From the NCBI RefSeq assembly GCF_030646845.1, contig NZ_JAUSLE010000025.1, forward strand, positions 1 to 53,795: DNA of 53,795 bases. The letters are read 5' to 3'. Source of the stretch: Rhodoferax sp. Lineage in GTDB: Bacteria > Pseudomonadota > Gammaproteobacteria > Burkholderiales > Burkholderiaceae_C. The translations under genes and the position numbers were made by a program. Of this stretch, positions 15,093-23,670 are shown one piece after another. A model generated the notes under the pieces. It saw only the letters and a program-made list of their open reading frames with translations. It was not told where the DNA came from and did no database searches. Numbering within the stretch: position 1 is the first letter of the stretch; every line of letters starts with the position of its first letter.

Positions 15093-17330
15093 ATGAACGC
15101 TTGGAGACCACCAAACGAACACCGAGCCGGCGTTCTGGTTGCGCTCGGTTGCATCGCCTGCGCCGGTGCGCAGGCAGCGGTGATTGCGCCCGATCTGAAA
15201 GCGGAATTGGCGCTACGGGCGCCGCATGAAGAGATCGCGGTGATCCTATCCTTGTCCGACAAGGTAGACCCCCGCCTGTTCAAGCTGGCAGATCGAAGCA
15301 AACGCGATACCCGACTGGTCAAGGCGCTCAAGGCAAAAGTTGCAGCGACACAAGGTACGCACCGGGTTTTCCTGCAGAACAATGGGGGGCGGCGACTGCG
15401 CGAATTGTGGGCAATCAACGGCATTGCCGTGACGGCACGCGCCAGTGTCGTCCGCCAGTTGGCGTCGCGCGTCGGCATTGAAAGCATTCGCCTGGATTCG
15501 ACCTTGCAGGCCCCGGTCACCACCTTCGGCACTGCGGCACCACCGGAGTGGAACCTGAACGTGATGCGGGCACCGGAGATGTGGTCACTGGGCCATAGCG
15601 GCGCCGGCGTGGTGGTGGCCAACATGGACACCGGGGTCGATGCCGCGCATCCCGATCTGGCCGCTCAATGGCGCGGTGGCGACAACAGTTGGTACGACCC
15701 CCACGGCGAGCACGTCACCCCGCATGACAGCGATGGGCACGGCACCCAGACCATGGCCATCATGGTCGGCGGAGGCGCTGGGGGGACCGCCGTCGGCATG
15801 GCGCCGGACGCCCGCTGGATCGCGGCCAAGCTCTACAACGATGCCGGTCTGGCAAGCTACAGTGACATTCACCTTTCGTTTCAATGGCTGCTCGATCCCG
15901 ATGGCGATTTGAATACCATGGATGCGCCGGATGTGGTGAACGCCTCGTGGGGCCTGGTCGGCACAGCTGGGCAGTGCATTACCGAGTTCAGCGCGGACGT
16001 TGAGGTTCTCAAAAACGCCGGCATTGCCGTGGTATTTGCTGCGGGGAATGACGGCCCGGCGCCGCTGACCAGCGTCAGTCCGGCCAACAATCCACAAGGC
16101 TTTTCTGCCGGCGCAATCGATGCCGCCCTGGCCATTGCCGGCTTCAGCAGCCGTGGTCAGTCCGCATGCGATGGCACGTTGTACCCGAAGCTGGTCGCGC
16201 CCGGCGTCAACATCAATACGGCCGATCTCTCCTTCGGCGGGTTGCCGCTGTACGCCGTGGTCTCCGGTACGTCCTACGCCGCCCCCCATGCGGCGGGGGC
16301 GATGGCTCTGCTGGCGGGGGCCTTTCCCAATGCCAGCATCAGCCAGATCGATGCGGCGCTGATCCAGAGCGCGCGCGATCTGGGCGTGGCCGGCGAGGAC
16401 AACAGCTACGGCTACGGCCTGGCCGATGTGGCGGCGGCCCATCAGCTGCTGCTCGCCGGCTCCAACGGCCAGCCCGCCATCACCTCGACGCCGCTGACAG
16501 GCGCCACCGTGGGTAGCCTCTACCGCTACGCCGTCACCGCCAGCGATCCCGATGGCGATGCGCTCAGCTTTTCCCTCGACGCGGCGCCGGCCGGCATGAC
16601 GATTGATGCCATCACCGGCGTGATCGAGTGGACGCCCGGCAGCACCCAGGCCGGCACCCATGCCATCACCGTGCGGGTCACCGATGCGCGGGGCCAGTCC
16701 GCGACCCAGTCCTTCAGCGCGACCGTCGCCACGCCCAACCAGGCGCCGGCTGCGTCGAACGATGCCTACAGCATGTCGTCTGGATCCACGCTCGGGGTCG
16801 CCGCTCCCGGCGTGCTGGGCAACGACGGCGATCCGGATGGGGATGCGCTGACGGCGGTGCTGGCGAGCGGCCCCGCCAGCGGCAGCCTCGCGCTCAACGG
16901 CGACGGCTCGTTCAGCTTCACGCCGAATGCCGGCTTTGCCGGCACAGTCAGCTTTGCCTACCGGGCTTATGACGGCGCTCTTTACAGCAACAGCGCCACC
17001 GTCTCGATCGCGGTCAATGCCAGTGTGAACAAACCCCCGTTAGCCAAGGGCGACAGTGCGACAGCCGCCATGCGCAAGGCCACCGCCTATACGCCCGTGG
17101 TCATCCGCGTGCTGGCCAATGATTCCGACCCGGACGGTAGCCTTGATCCTGCAACTGTGAACATCGCCACTGCGCCGGACAAGGGCGGAACGGTGGCGGT
17201 GAATGCCGGCGGTACGGTGTCCTACACGCCGGCGCTCAAGTTCCGCGGTAAGGAAACGTTCAAGTACACCGTGCGCGATCTGGCCGGCGCACTGTCCAAC
17301 CTTGCGACGGTGACGGTCAACGTGAAGTGA
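15093..17330 (+). CDS. Subtilisin-family (S8) serine protease with C-terminal Ig-like modules
   Basis: 745 residues; the ATG follows GGAGG by 7 bases. Signal peptide 1-28 (CAGAQA). An inhibitor-like propeptide is likely around 30-145 (IAVILSLSDKVDPRLF). The catalytic triad is clear: Asp179 (NMDTGVDAAHPDL), His216 (DSDGHGTQTMAIM) and Ser394 (VSGTSYAAPHAAGAMALL), with the oxyanion Asn in FAAGNDGPAP. Residues about 455-745 are the He_PIG plus cadherin-like cassette shared with cupredoxin protein C, ending ATVTVNVK. It probably acts outside the cytoplasm, perhaps maturing or releasing the cluster's surface proteins; that substrate is inferred only from context. Fourteen bases after the preceding stop, so likely cotranscribed. 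Confidence 0.92.
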   Translation: MNAWRPPNEHRAGVLVALGCIACAGAQAAVIAPDLKAELALRAPHEEIAVILSLSDKVDPRLFKLADRSKRDTRLVKALKAKVAATQGTHRVFLQNNGGRRLRELWAINGIAVTARASVVRQLASRVGIESIRLDSTLQAPVTTFGTAAPPEWNLNVMRAPEMWSLGHSGAGVVVANMDTGVDAAHPDLAAQWRGGDNSWYDPHGEHVTPHDSDGHGTQTMAIMVGGGAGGTAVGMAPDARWIAAKLYNDAGLASYSDIHLSFQWLLDPDGDLNTMDAPDVVNASWGLVGTAGQCITEFSADVEVLKNAGIAVVFAAGNDGPAPLTSVSPANNPQGFSAGAIDAALAIAGFSSRGQSACDGTLYPKLVAPGVNINTADLSFGGLPLYAVVSGTSYAAPHAAGAMALLAGAFPNASISQIDAALIQSARDLGVAGEDNSYGYGLADVAAAHQLLLAGSNGQPAITSTPLTGATVGSLYRYAVTASDPDGDALSFSLDAAPAGMTIDAITGVIEWTPGSTQAGTHAITVRVTDARGQSATQSFSATVATPNQAPAASNDAYSMSSGSTLGVAAPGVLGNDGDPDGDALTAVLASGPASGSLALNGDGSFSFTPNAGFAGTVSFAYRAYDGALYSNSATVSIAVNASVNKPPLAKGDSATAAMRKATAYTPVVIRVLANDSDPDGSLDPATVNIATAPDKGGTVAVNAGGTVSYTPALKFRGKETFKYTVRDLAGALSNLATVTVNVK

Positions 17331-17362
17331 ACAGGCAACGATCCACCAACTGGGAGGATGAC

Positions 17363-18019
17363 ATGCGTACCCCGATACCAAAAAACCAAGTGCGCCGGCC
17401 GCACGCCTGTGCAAGCCTGATGCTCGCCGCGCTGTCGCTGAGTCTCGCGCCTTTGCCCATAAGCGCGATCGCGGAGGAAGCTTCGCATGCCCACCACCAT
17501 CACGCTATGCCCGGCAAGCCGGACAGTTATGTGCGCACGCGGGTGGCCTACTCGGTCCCGGACGTGAAGCTGCTGGACGCCAATGGGGCAAGGGTGTCGC
17601 TGCGCAGCGAGCTCGCCGACCAGGACAGGCCAGTCATCCTCAATTTCATCTTCACCAGCTGCACCGCGATCTGTCCAGTGATGACCGCGACCTTCTCAGA
17701 GGTGCAGGCCACGCTGGGTCCGCAGCGGAGCGCAGTGCGCATGGTGTCCATTTCCATCGACCCCGAGCAGGACACGCCTGCCGTACTCAAGGCCTATGCC
17801 GGCAAGTTCGGCGCGGGACCGCAATGGCAGATGCTGACCGGAAGCCTGCATGACAGTATCGCGGTGCAGCGCGCCTTCAATGTATATCGCGGCGACAAGA
17901 TGGGGCACTCCCCGGCCACCTTCCTGCGGGCGAAAGCCGGGCAGCCCTGGGTGCGGCTGGAAGGTTTCGCCAGCGCGAACGACATCCTGCAGGAGTACCG
18001 CCAGCTCGCAGCGCGATAA
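17363..18019 (+). CDS. SCO1/SenC/PrrC-type copper chaperone
   Basis: The start is taken at the ATG at 17363 after GGGAGG (218 residues); a GTG overlapping the previous stop is less likely. A signal peptide is followed by a His-rich stretch SHAHHHHAMPG. The thioredoxin-like SCO fold carries the copper ligands: C100 and C104 in FTSCTAICPVM, and H182 in KMGHSPATFLR. SISIDPEQDTPAVL is also typical. SCO proteins deliver copper to, or reduce thiols at, CuA of cytochrome oxidase. No cytochrome oxidase gene is nearby, so this copy probably loads the cupredoxin proteins of the same operon. The gap to the protease is only 32 bases. Confidence 0.92.
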   Translation: MRTPIPKNQVRRPHACASLMLAALSLSLAPLPISAIAEEASHAHHHHAMPGKPDSYVRTRVAYSVPDVKLLDANGARVSLRSELADQDRPVILNFIFTSCTAICPVMTATFSEVQATLGPQRSAVRMVSISIDPEQDTPAVLKAYAGKFGAGPQWQMLTGSLHDSIAVQRAFNVYRGDKMGHSPATFLRAKAGQPWVRLEGFASANDILQEYRQLAAR

Positions 18020-18042
18020 GCCTGCGTTCATCTGGGCGTGCC

Positions 18043-19716
18043 ATGTGCTATCTCAAGCGCTGTGCGGTGCAGATTCTGGCCGCGCTGCTCGCCATGTCCG
18101 GGCATGGACTAGCGTCAAGTCCCGCTGCAACCGAGAGCCTGCCGGGTCAACGCATCTATCGTGATGGGGTGCTCCCCTCGGGCGAGCTGTTGCGCGCAAC
18201 CGTGCAGCAAGGTGTGCCACTGCGCGGTGCTGATGCGGCCTGCGCCAAGTGCCATCGACGCAGCGGCCTTGGCAGCAGCGAAGGCCGCAACAACATCCGC
18301 CCGATTGCTGGGCGGCTGCTGTTCCCAACGACCAAATCCGAACAGCCAGCCTCACCGTCCGTAAAGGGGGGGCGCAGCGTGAGCGCCGGAGCACGTGTGG
18401 CAGCGCGGCCCGTATACACCGAGGCGTCATTGGCGCAGGCGCTGCGCGAAGGCATCGATCCGGCCGGTCACACGCTTGATCCGCTGATGCCCCGCTATAC
18501 CCTGAGCGATACCGAGGCTGAACAACTGCATGCCTATCTTGCAGTCTTGTCTGCCGAACCCGCGCCGGGAGTGAGCGATACGGAGATTCACTTTGCGACC
18601 ATCATCACTCCTGGCGTCAGCCCGGAAAAAACCCAGTCGATGCTGGGCGTGTTGCGGGCTTTTGTCAGCGACAAGAATGCCGGGACACGGAAGGAAGCGC
18701 GTCGCAGGGATGAAGGGCGTGAGCAGATGGATCGCGCCTACCGGACCTGGGTGCTTCACTCCTGGGAACTGAGCGGCCCGCCGGAAACCTGGCATGGTCA
18801 ACTGGCGGACCACTATCGACAGCAGCCGGTGTTTGCCGTGATCGGCGGTATCGGCAACGGCAGTTGGAAACCGGTGCATGCCTTCTGCGAAGCATTTGAA
18901 GTTCCCTGCGTGTTCCCCGATGTGGACTATCCGGTCGTCACGGAGGCGGGTTATTATCCGCTGTATTTCTCGCGCGGTGTGACCCTGGAAGCGGAGGTGC
19001 TGGCCAAACATCTGCTGGAAGCCGGACCGAACAACAAGACCGGAACGATTGTGCAGGTACACCGCGACACGCCGTTGGGCCGGTTGCCGGCACAGGTGTT
19101 GCGCAAAGCCCTGCAAGACGGGAATAAGCAAACTGTTGTTGATTACACGCTGGCGGATGCTGGCCGCATGCCGGAAGAATTCCTGCCAAAGTTGCTGGGC
19201 AGTCAAAGCCCGAGCGTGCTGGTGATATGGCTCGACGCCGCCGATGTCCAGAATCTCCGGTTTGCCAGCACACCGCCAGCAGGGCTGCAAGAAATCTATC
19301 TATCGGCCAGCCTGTCAGCCATGCGCCGCCCTGACTTGCCTGACAATTGGCTGGAGAAAGTGCACATGGTTTATCCGTTTGATTTACCGGACAGCCGTGA
19401 ACGGCGCTTGGCACGCATGAACGTGTGGCTCCGCGCCAAAAAAATTCCACTGGCGGACGAGCGTACCCAAGCCAATGCATTTTTTGCCGTCACCGTTACC
19501 GGGGATGCGATATCGCACCTGGGCGAAAACTTTTCGCGAGACTATTTCATAGAGCGGATCGAGCAAATGACGGCAGCCTCATTGTCCCCCTCAATCTATC
19601 CCCACCTGAGTCTTGGCCCAGGCCAGCGCTTTGCGTCGAGGGGCGGTTATGTCGTCAGGTTCCCTCCGGGAGCAGATAGCCCGCCGTTGCCAGTTGGCAA
19701 CTGGTTGGTTCCTTGA
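18043..19716 (+). CDS. Cytochrome c fused to a type-1 periplasmic binding domain
   Basis: 557 residues. Signal peptide about 1-25 (ILAALLAMSGHGLASS). A mono-heme cytochrome c domain spans about 30-165, with heme site CAKCH (C67, C70, H71) and a probable Met axial ligand in DPLMPRYTLSD. After a short linker, residues about 180-545 look like a branched-chain amino-acid-type (type-1) periplasmic binding protein (VFAVIGGIGNGSW, TGTIVQVHRDTPLG, VTVTGDAISHL). The fusion suggests a redox protein that senses or captures a small ligand. It follows the SCO gene by 23 bases and is the last gene of the run. It could accept electrons from the oxidase assembly; that is inference. No strong Shine-Dalgarno is visible. 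Confidence 0.82.
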   Translation: MCYLKRCAVQILAALLAMSGHGLASSPAATESLPGQRIYRDGVLPSGELLRATVQQGVPLRGADAACAKCHRRSGLGSSEGRNNIRPIAGRLLFPTTKSEQPASPSVKGGRSVSAGARVAARPVYTEASLAQALREGIDPAGHTLDPLMPRYTLSDTEAEQLHAYLAVLSAEPAPGVSDTEIHFATIITPGVSPEKTQSMLGVLRAFVSDKNAGTRKEARRRDEGREQMDRAYRTWVLHSWELSGPPETWHGQLADHYRQQPVFAVIGGIGNGSWKPVHAFCEAFEVPCVFPDVDYPVVTEAGYYPLYFSRGVTLEAEVLAKHLLEAGPNNKTGTIVQVHRDTPLGRLPAQVLRKALQDGNKQTVVDYTLADAGRMPEEFLPKLLGSQSPSVLVIWLDAADVQNLRFASTPPAGLQEIYLSASLSAMRRPDLPDNWLEKVHMVYPFDLPDSRERRLARMNVWLRAKKIPLADERTQANAFFAVTVTGDAISHLGENFSRDYFIERIEQMTAASLSPSIYPHLSLGPGQRFASRGGYVVRFPPGADSPPLPVGNWLVP

Positions 19717-20229
19717 TGGCTCTAGGCTGGATTTGACATAAGCCGCTCAGTCATGGAGTCCGCCGGGCAGCGCGTGTCTGACGCGGAGCGTTCGGGCATC
19801 CCTCCCGCTTATTGCTTTGATTTGTCCGGCTGACTCGCCTGCCAGCAGACAGTTTGAAGAACCTGTCAAGGCACGCCGTTGCGCCCCGTATGCTTGGCCA
19901 GATAGATATTCGCTTCCCCCAAGTTTCAGGACCATGCCGGTTCGCAAACCTGATCGAGCATGTGGGTGGAGCGCTAAGTGGGAGTGCCGGGTACATTCAT
20001 CGAGACATTCAGCACCCACCCAATCCATACGGTCTACGCACTGACTCTGAACACGATTCGTCCAAGGACACTCGCAGATTAAGCGGCCGTCATCAATCTG
20101 ATGAAACAAACTCCATCGTTTGAGGTGGGGCAGGGTAGGTGCCTTTCCCCATGTCGGCCAGGCGAGCATTCCGAGATGTCTGCGGAGGAACTTAATTGCT
20201 AAAAATCTCGACCTAATAATCCTTCTTTT
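19717..20229. other. Gene-poor spacer
   Basis: About 510 bases between the cytochrome fusion and the IS3 remnant. Frames exist on both strands but none has recognisable motifs or a convincing ribosome binding site. No clear terminator follows the cytochrome gene. Probably decayed sequence. Confidence 0.5.
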
Positions 20230-20266
20230 TGACCTTGCCCCTGGAATCCGTATCCCATAACCGAGA

Positions 20267-21165
20267 TCATGAGTTGGCTTGCTCAGGCTGAGTTGCTCGC
20301 CAGCTTTGCTCGAACTGCAACGGGCTGACATAGGCCAGCGTCCAATGCAGCCGAGCGCGGTTATACCAGAGCAACCAGGCGATGGTCTCATCCTTGGCCT
20401 GGCGCCGGGTCTTGAACCGTTGGCCGTGCAAGCGTTCCACCTTCAATGAGCCGAACAGCGTCTCTCTGCAGGCGTTGTCCCAGCCGTTGCGACGCCGACT
20501 CATAGAACTGGTGATACCGTATTGCGTCAGCACGTCCCGGCAGTCCTTACTGGCACTGGTATTCTTACTGTCGCTATGGAAGATCAGCCCAGTTTGCTTG
20601 CTCGGGTGCCGCTTGAACTACGCCATGCGCAATGCGTCGATGACGATGTCACGCGTCATGTCTTGGCGCAAGGACCAGCCCACCACTTGGCGACTGAACA
20701 AGTCGATCACCACGGCCAGGAACAGGCAGCCTTCGTCGGTAGCGATATACGTGATATCGCCCGCCCAGACTTTGTCTGGCTCGGCCACAGAGAACTCACG
20801 GTTGAGCAAGTTGGGCGAAATCGGAGAATCATGTTTACTGTCGGTAGTGACCTTGAAGCGCCGTTTGCCCTTGGCACGAATGCCGTGCAACTGCATGAGC
20901 TTTGCACGTGCTCCTTGCTCGCACGGATACCGCGTGCGAGCAGTTCCTTCCAAATGCGCGCCCAGCCGTAACCGCCACGGGTTTCGACGCGGATAGCCTT
21001 GATATGCACCAGCAACGCGCCGTCGCTCAGATGGCGGCGCTGTGCATAGTTGACCCCATGAAGGAAGTGCTCGTGGCATCCGGCCACACTAACGCCGAGC
21101 ACCCGGCACTGTTCCGAGATCGGCCACACGCTGCGGTGCGTCGGATGAAGGCGTACTTTAAGTCA
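20267..21165 (-). pseudogene. IS3 transposase OrfB (DDE integrase), broken
   Basis: Recognisable pieces in order: VWPISEQCRVLGVSVAG; IWKELLARGIRASKEH; the catalytic start VWAGDITYIATDEG; VIDLFSRQVVGWSL; then NGWDNACRETLFGSLK and LLWYNRARLHWTL. Damage includes a frameshift near 21140, another near 20900 between SKEH and AKLMQLHG, and an in-frame TAG near 20617 where RMAWFKRH is expected. The second catalytic block reads HSDSKNTS instead of HSDRGSQY. The protein cannot be functional as one chain. Confidence 0.85.
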
Positions 21166-21434
21166 ATCCCTTTGCGAAGTACGCCGTCGCTTTTCCCGGA
21201 ATGTCGCGCTCCATCTTCAGATGCGCCAACTCGGCTCGCAGCCGGCTGATCTCCATCTGCTCGGCACTCACGGGCGCCTTGCTGTCGGCGCCCTCAAGCT
21301 TGCCGTGTCGATGTGCCTTAACCCACTTGAACAGTGTCCGGTCAACCACACCCAATGTCCGCGCCGCCCTCGACCAACCGCACCGCCTCCTGCTTAAATT
21401 CGAGCGTGTATTGCGCCCGCGTCGTTTTTGTCAT
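21158..21434 (-). pseudogene. IS3 transposase OrfA, frameshifted
   Basis: It begins at the ATG at 21434 (MTKTTRAQYTLEFKQEAVRL), a typical IS3 OrfA helix-turn-helix start. The frame is lost near 21370 through a small deletion. It resumes as AARTLGVVDRTLFKWVKAH and a leucine-zipper-like end (EISRLRAELAHLKMERD). It stops at 21158, just before orfB. Confidence 0.82.
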
Positions 21435-21783
21435 TTCCGTTCTCCTTGCCTGAATTGAACCACTCAGCAAGGGATACGTTTTACGCGGATGCAGGTAATC
21501 AAATTTTTAGCGGGCTTGCATAGCCTGGGGACCTTGAATTGTCCTTCAGTATCAGGCAGTTACTGGACTTCACTCGCTTGAATCGAAACCTGTCAAGTTC
21601 GAAGTTGAATCAGCGAGTTGTTTCTGGTGAGAGTCAGATGCCGAGCGAACTTGCGAGCTGAGGCGGTAAAGCAAGTGGCCGAGCGTGGTCATTCAGCAGC
21701 GGTCGGCCATTGCTCCACCTGGGTATCAGCAACCAGGCGATTGCCGCTATCGGCCCCGAACGGAGACACGATACGGCCCGGAG

Positions 21784-22326
21784 TTACTGCGCGGGACGAT
21801 CTGGACCTTGCGTACCCTGGGCGCGCGCCGAGAGGTAAGCATAGAGATCCGCGATATGCGCGTTCACACGGGGTTCGCCCTGCCACGCGGGCATCGTGAG
21901 CATGTATTCCTTGCGCTGCACGATCTCATCGATCAGGGCTTCCCGTGCGGCGCTGTCGCCGCTGGACTGCCGCGCCGGCAGACCCCAGTCGTAGCGCGTG
22001 AGCACGAGGCTGACAAATTGGCGCGAGCCCATTTCGCGAACTCTGGGCAACAGATCGGGGCCGCCGGCCGTCCCGGTCGCAGCGGGCCCATGACAGCCTG
22101 CGCACCTGTCCTGAAAAACGCGCCAGCCGGTATAGACCGAACCGGGCGGCTTTGCGAGCCTCGCCACCTCCTGGGGGACCTCCCTGTTCTGCACTTCCAG
22201 GGCGCAACCGGCCAGCACCAGGGCCGACGCGACTGCACTGCCATACAGCAGGCCGCGGCGCCTCGTCGTGATGCGGCCGAAGAACGGCTTCAGTGCAAAC
22301 TCCGATAGTCTCGAAAACTTCGCCAT
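21784..22326 (-). CDS. Lipoprotein mono-heme cytochrome c
   Basis: 180 residues from the ATG at 22326; AAAAGG lies 8 bases upstream and an ATG at 22332 is an alternative. The N-terminus ends in a lipobox (ALVLAGC, C41), so the protein is membrane-anchored by lipid. The heme site is CAGCH (C75, C78, H79), and a Met axial ligand is likely in KEYMLTMPAWQGEP. The final helix IADLYAYLSARA is typical of class I cytochrome c. It probably carries electrons at the periplasmic face. It lies just beyond the IS3 remnant, on the opposite strand from the oxidase cluster, so it may or may not belong to it. The 282 bases 21502-21783 hold nothing I can name. Confidence 0.85.
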   Translation of the reverse strand: MAKFSRLSEFALKPFFGRITTRRRGLLYGSAVASALVLAGCALEVQNREVPQEVARLAKPPGSVYTGWRVFQDRCAGCHGPAATGTAGGPDLLPRVREMGSRQFVSLVLTRYDWGLPARQSSGDSAAREALIDEIVQRKEYMLTMPAWQGEPRVNAHIADLYAYLSARAQGTQGPDRPAQ

Positions 22327-22559
22327 CGACATCACCTTTTCGTTTCTTGCGGCTGTAAATCCGACATGCGGTGCAGCCCATTTCGGCTGTGCTGCATGAG
22401 ATTATGGACAGCGGCCCATACCTTTGTCTTGCGAAAGATCAGTGCCGGCTTCGGTTTGCACAGCCGAAGCGGCAGCCACCAGCCGCTGTTCACGGTGGCA
22501 GGAAAATTGTTCAACTCGCCGGACGCAGGCGCTCGGCGTCTGACGGCGGGCGATCACCG

Positions 22560-23051
22560 TCACAGATTTGAAGCGTGAAGCGAATTCGTTTCTGCTTCCG
22601 TCAGCGCCGGGCGAACGATGGCGGCCAGGTAAGCCTGAGAAAAATCCGGCGGCATTCGACGCGCTCGCCCGCTGCTTCGCTCAATGCACACCAGTTCCCA
22701 GCGGCCGCGCAGGATGGTTGCCTGGTCCCGGTTGCGGATCAACTGGAAACGACGCTCCATTGTCAATTTGCCGTCGCTGGCAGTCAGCCAGGTGCCGAGG
22801 GTGAGTTCGTCATTGAGTATCGTAGGCAGCAAATAGTCATACTCGCCACGCCGAATCGCCATCGCACGATCAAGGCGCTGGTAGTCAGCCAGACCAAGGC
22901 CGAGTGCTTCTGAGTGTGCCCAACCGATCTTCTCGCACCATTGAACATACACCGCATTGTTGGTGTGATTGAGGCCGTCAATGTCGGCGGCCTGCGGCAC
23001 GGCAGGCAAGGTGAAGGGGTGCGGATAGTCCCAAGCCATAGGGGTGGTCAA
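22560..23051 (-). CDS. Acyl-CoA thioesterase, 4-hydroxybenzoyl-CoA thioesterase (hotdog) family
   Basis: 163 residues, hotdog fold. The signature DIDGLNHTNNAVYVQWCEKIGW (residues about 24-45, quoted in parts) holds the catalytic Asp/His/Asn region of the YbgC/4HBT class. The middle strand LTLGTWLTASDGKLTMERRF and end IERSSGRARRMPP fit the family. It hydrolyses acyl-CoA thioesters in the cytoplasm; the natural substrate cannot be read. Start at the ATG at 23051; an internal ATG at 23039 is possible. It stands alone; the 233 bases to the cytochrome gene show no feature. Confidence 0.85.
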   Translation of the reverse strand: MTTPMAWDYPHPFTLPAVPQAADIDGLNHTNNAVYVQWCEKIGWAHSEALGLGLADYQRLDRAMAIRRGEYDYLLPTILNDELTLGTWLTASDGKLTMERRFQLIRNRDQATILRGRWELVCIERSSGRARRMPPDFSQAYLAAIVRPALTEAETNSLHASNL

Positions 23052-23139
23052 AATATCGAAGGGAGTTCATCTTAGCCGCCGAATCGCGCCAGGAAGCGAC
23101 CGACGGCCTGCGGTGCACAAGGGCAGCCAATCGCCGCCC

Positions 23140-23176
23140 AAAAAAAAGCCGCCAAGCTCTGTGAAGCTGGGCGGCT
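23140..23176 (-). terminator. Rho-independent terminator of the HU gene
   Basis: Reading minus: GCCGCCCAGCTT-CACAG-AGCTTGGCGGC followed by eight T. An 11-bp stem with a U-tract about 80 bases after the HU stop. Confidence 0.9.
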
Positions 23177-23257
23177 CGTCGCACTGCAGGTGCATTTTCA
23201 GGGCATGTACTCGCCAACAGGCGGCGCATGCCAGCACGAGCATGCGGTACAGGCTGC

Positions 23258-23572
23258 TTACTTGCCTGCCGCCTTGGCAGCTTTGCGCGCAGCGGCTTTG
23301 GGATCAACAGCCGCCTTGAACTTGGAGCCAGGGGTGAATTTAGGTACTGTGCCAGCAGGAATTTTCAGCGCAGCGCCGGTGCTCGGATTTTTACCGGTGC
23401 GGGCTGCGCGCTTGACCGACTTGAAGGTTCCGAAGCCAACCAGGGTGACCGTGTCGCCTTTTTTGACGGCGAGCTGCACGGTTTCAATGAAGGTGTCCAG
23501 GACGCGTCCGGCTGCCGCTTTGGACAGGTCGGTTTTGGAAACAAGTTTTTCGATGAGTTCAGCGCGGTTCAT
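23258..23572 (-). CDS. hupB: Nucleoid protein HU (HU-beta-like)
   Basis: 104 residues from the ATG at 23572 (MNRAELIEKLVSKTDLSKAA). The HU/IHF core is complete: GDTVTLVGFGTFKSVKRAAR, then the DNA-binding arm TGKNPSTGAALKIPAGTVP. It is about 14 residues longer than the usual 90, with an Ala/Lys tail (PKAAARKAAKAAGK), a feature seen in some betaproteobacterial HU proteins. It bends and compacts DNA as a dimer. No strong Shine-Dalgarno precedes the chosen start. A strong terminator closes the unit, so it is probably monocistronic. Confidence 0.93.
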   Translation of the reverse strand: MNRAELIEKLVSKTDLSKAAAGRVLDTFIETVQLAVKKGDTVTLVGFGTFKSVKRAARTGKNPSTGAALKIPAGTVPKFTPGSKFKAAVDPKAAARKAAKAAGK

Positions 23573-23670
23573 TTTTTGACTGCAATTGGTTGATGGGATG
23601 CATATCGTACCGGACGAATGCGGTGGCGCAGATTGGGACTTCCCTGGGTATGAGAGGCTGGACACGGCCT

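Larger units (their letters stand above)
20230..21501 (-). mobile_element. Degenerate IS3-family insertion sequence
   Basis: A minus-strand orfA/orfB pair of IS3 type, both broken. Approximate ends carry related inverted sequences: TGACCTTGCCCC...CGTATCCC at 20230-20256 and, read inward from the other side, TGATTACCTGC...CGTATCCC at 21471-21501. The ends begin with TGA as usual for IS3 elements, but the match is imperfect and I did not find a clean target duplication. The element is almost certainly immobile without a helper. Confidence 0.75.

Noticed and set aside
19747..20391. Minus-strand frame of 214 codons
   Set aside because: Runs into the IS3 remnant from non-coding spacer; composition is not protein-like and no family is recognisable.
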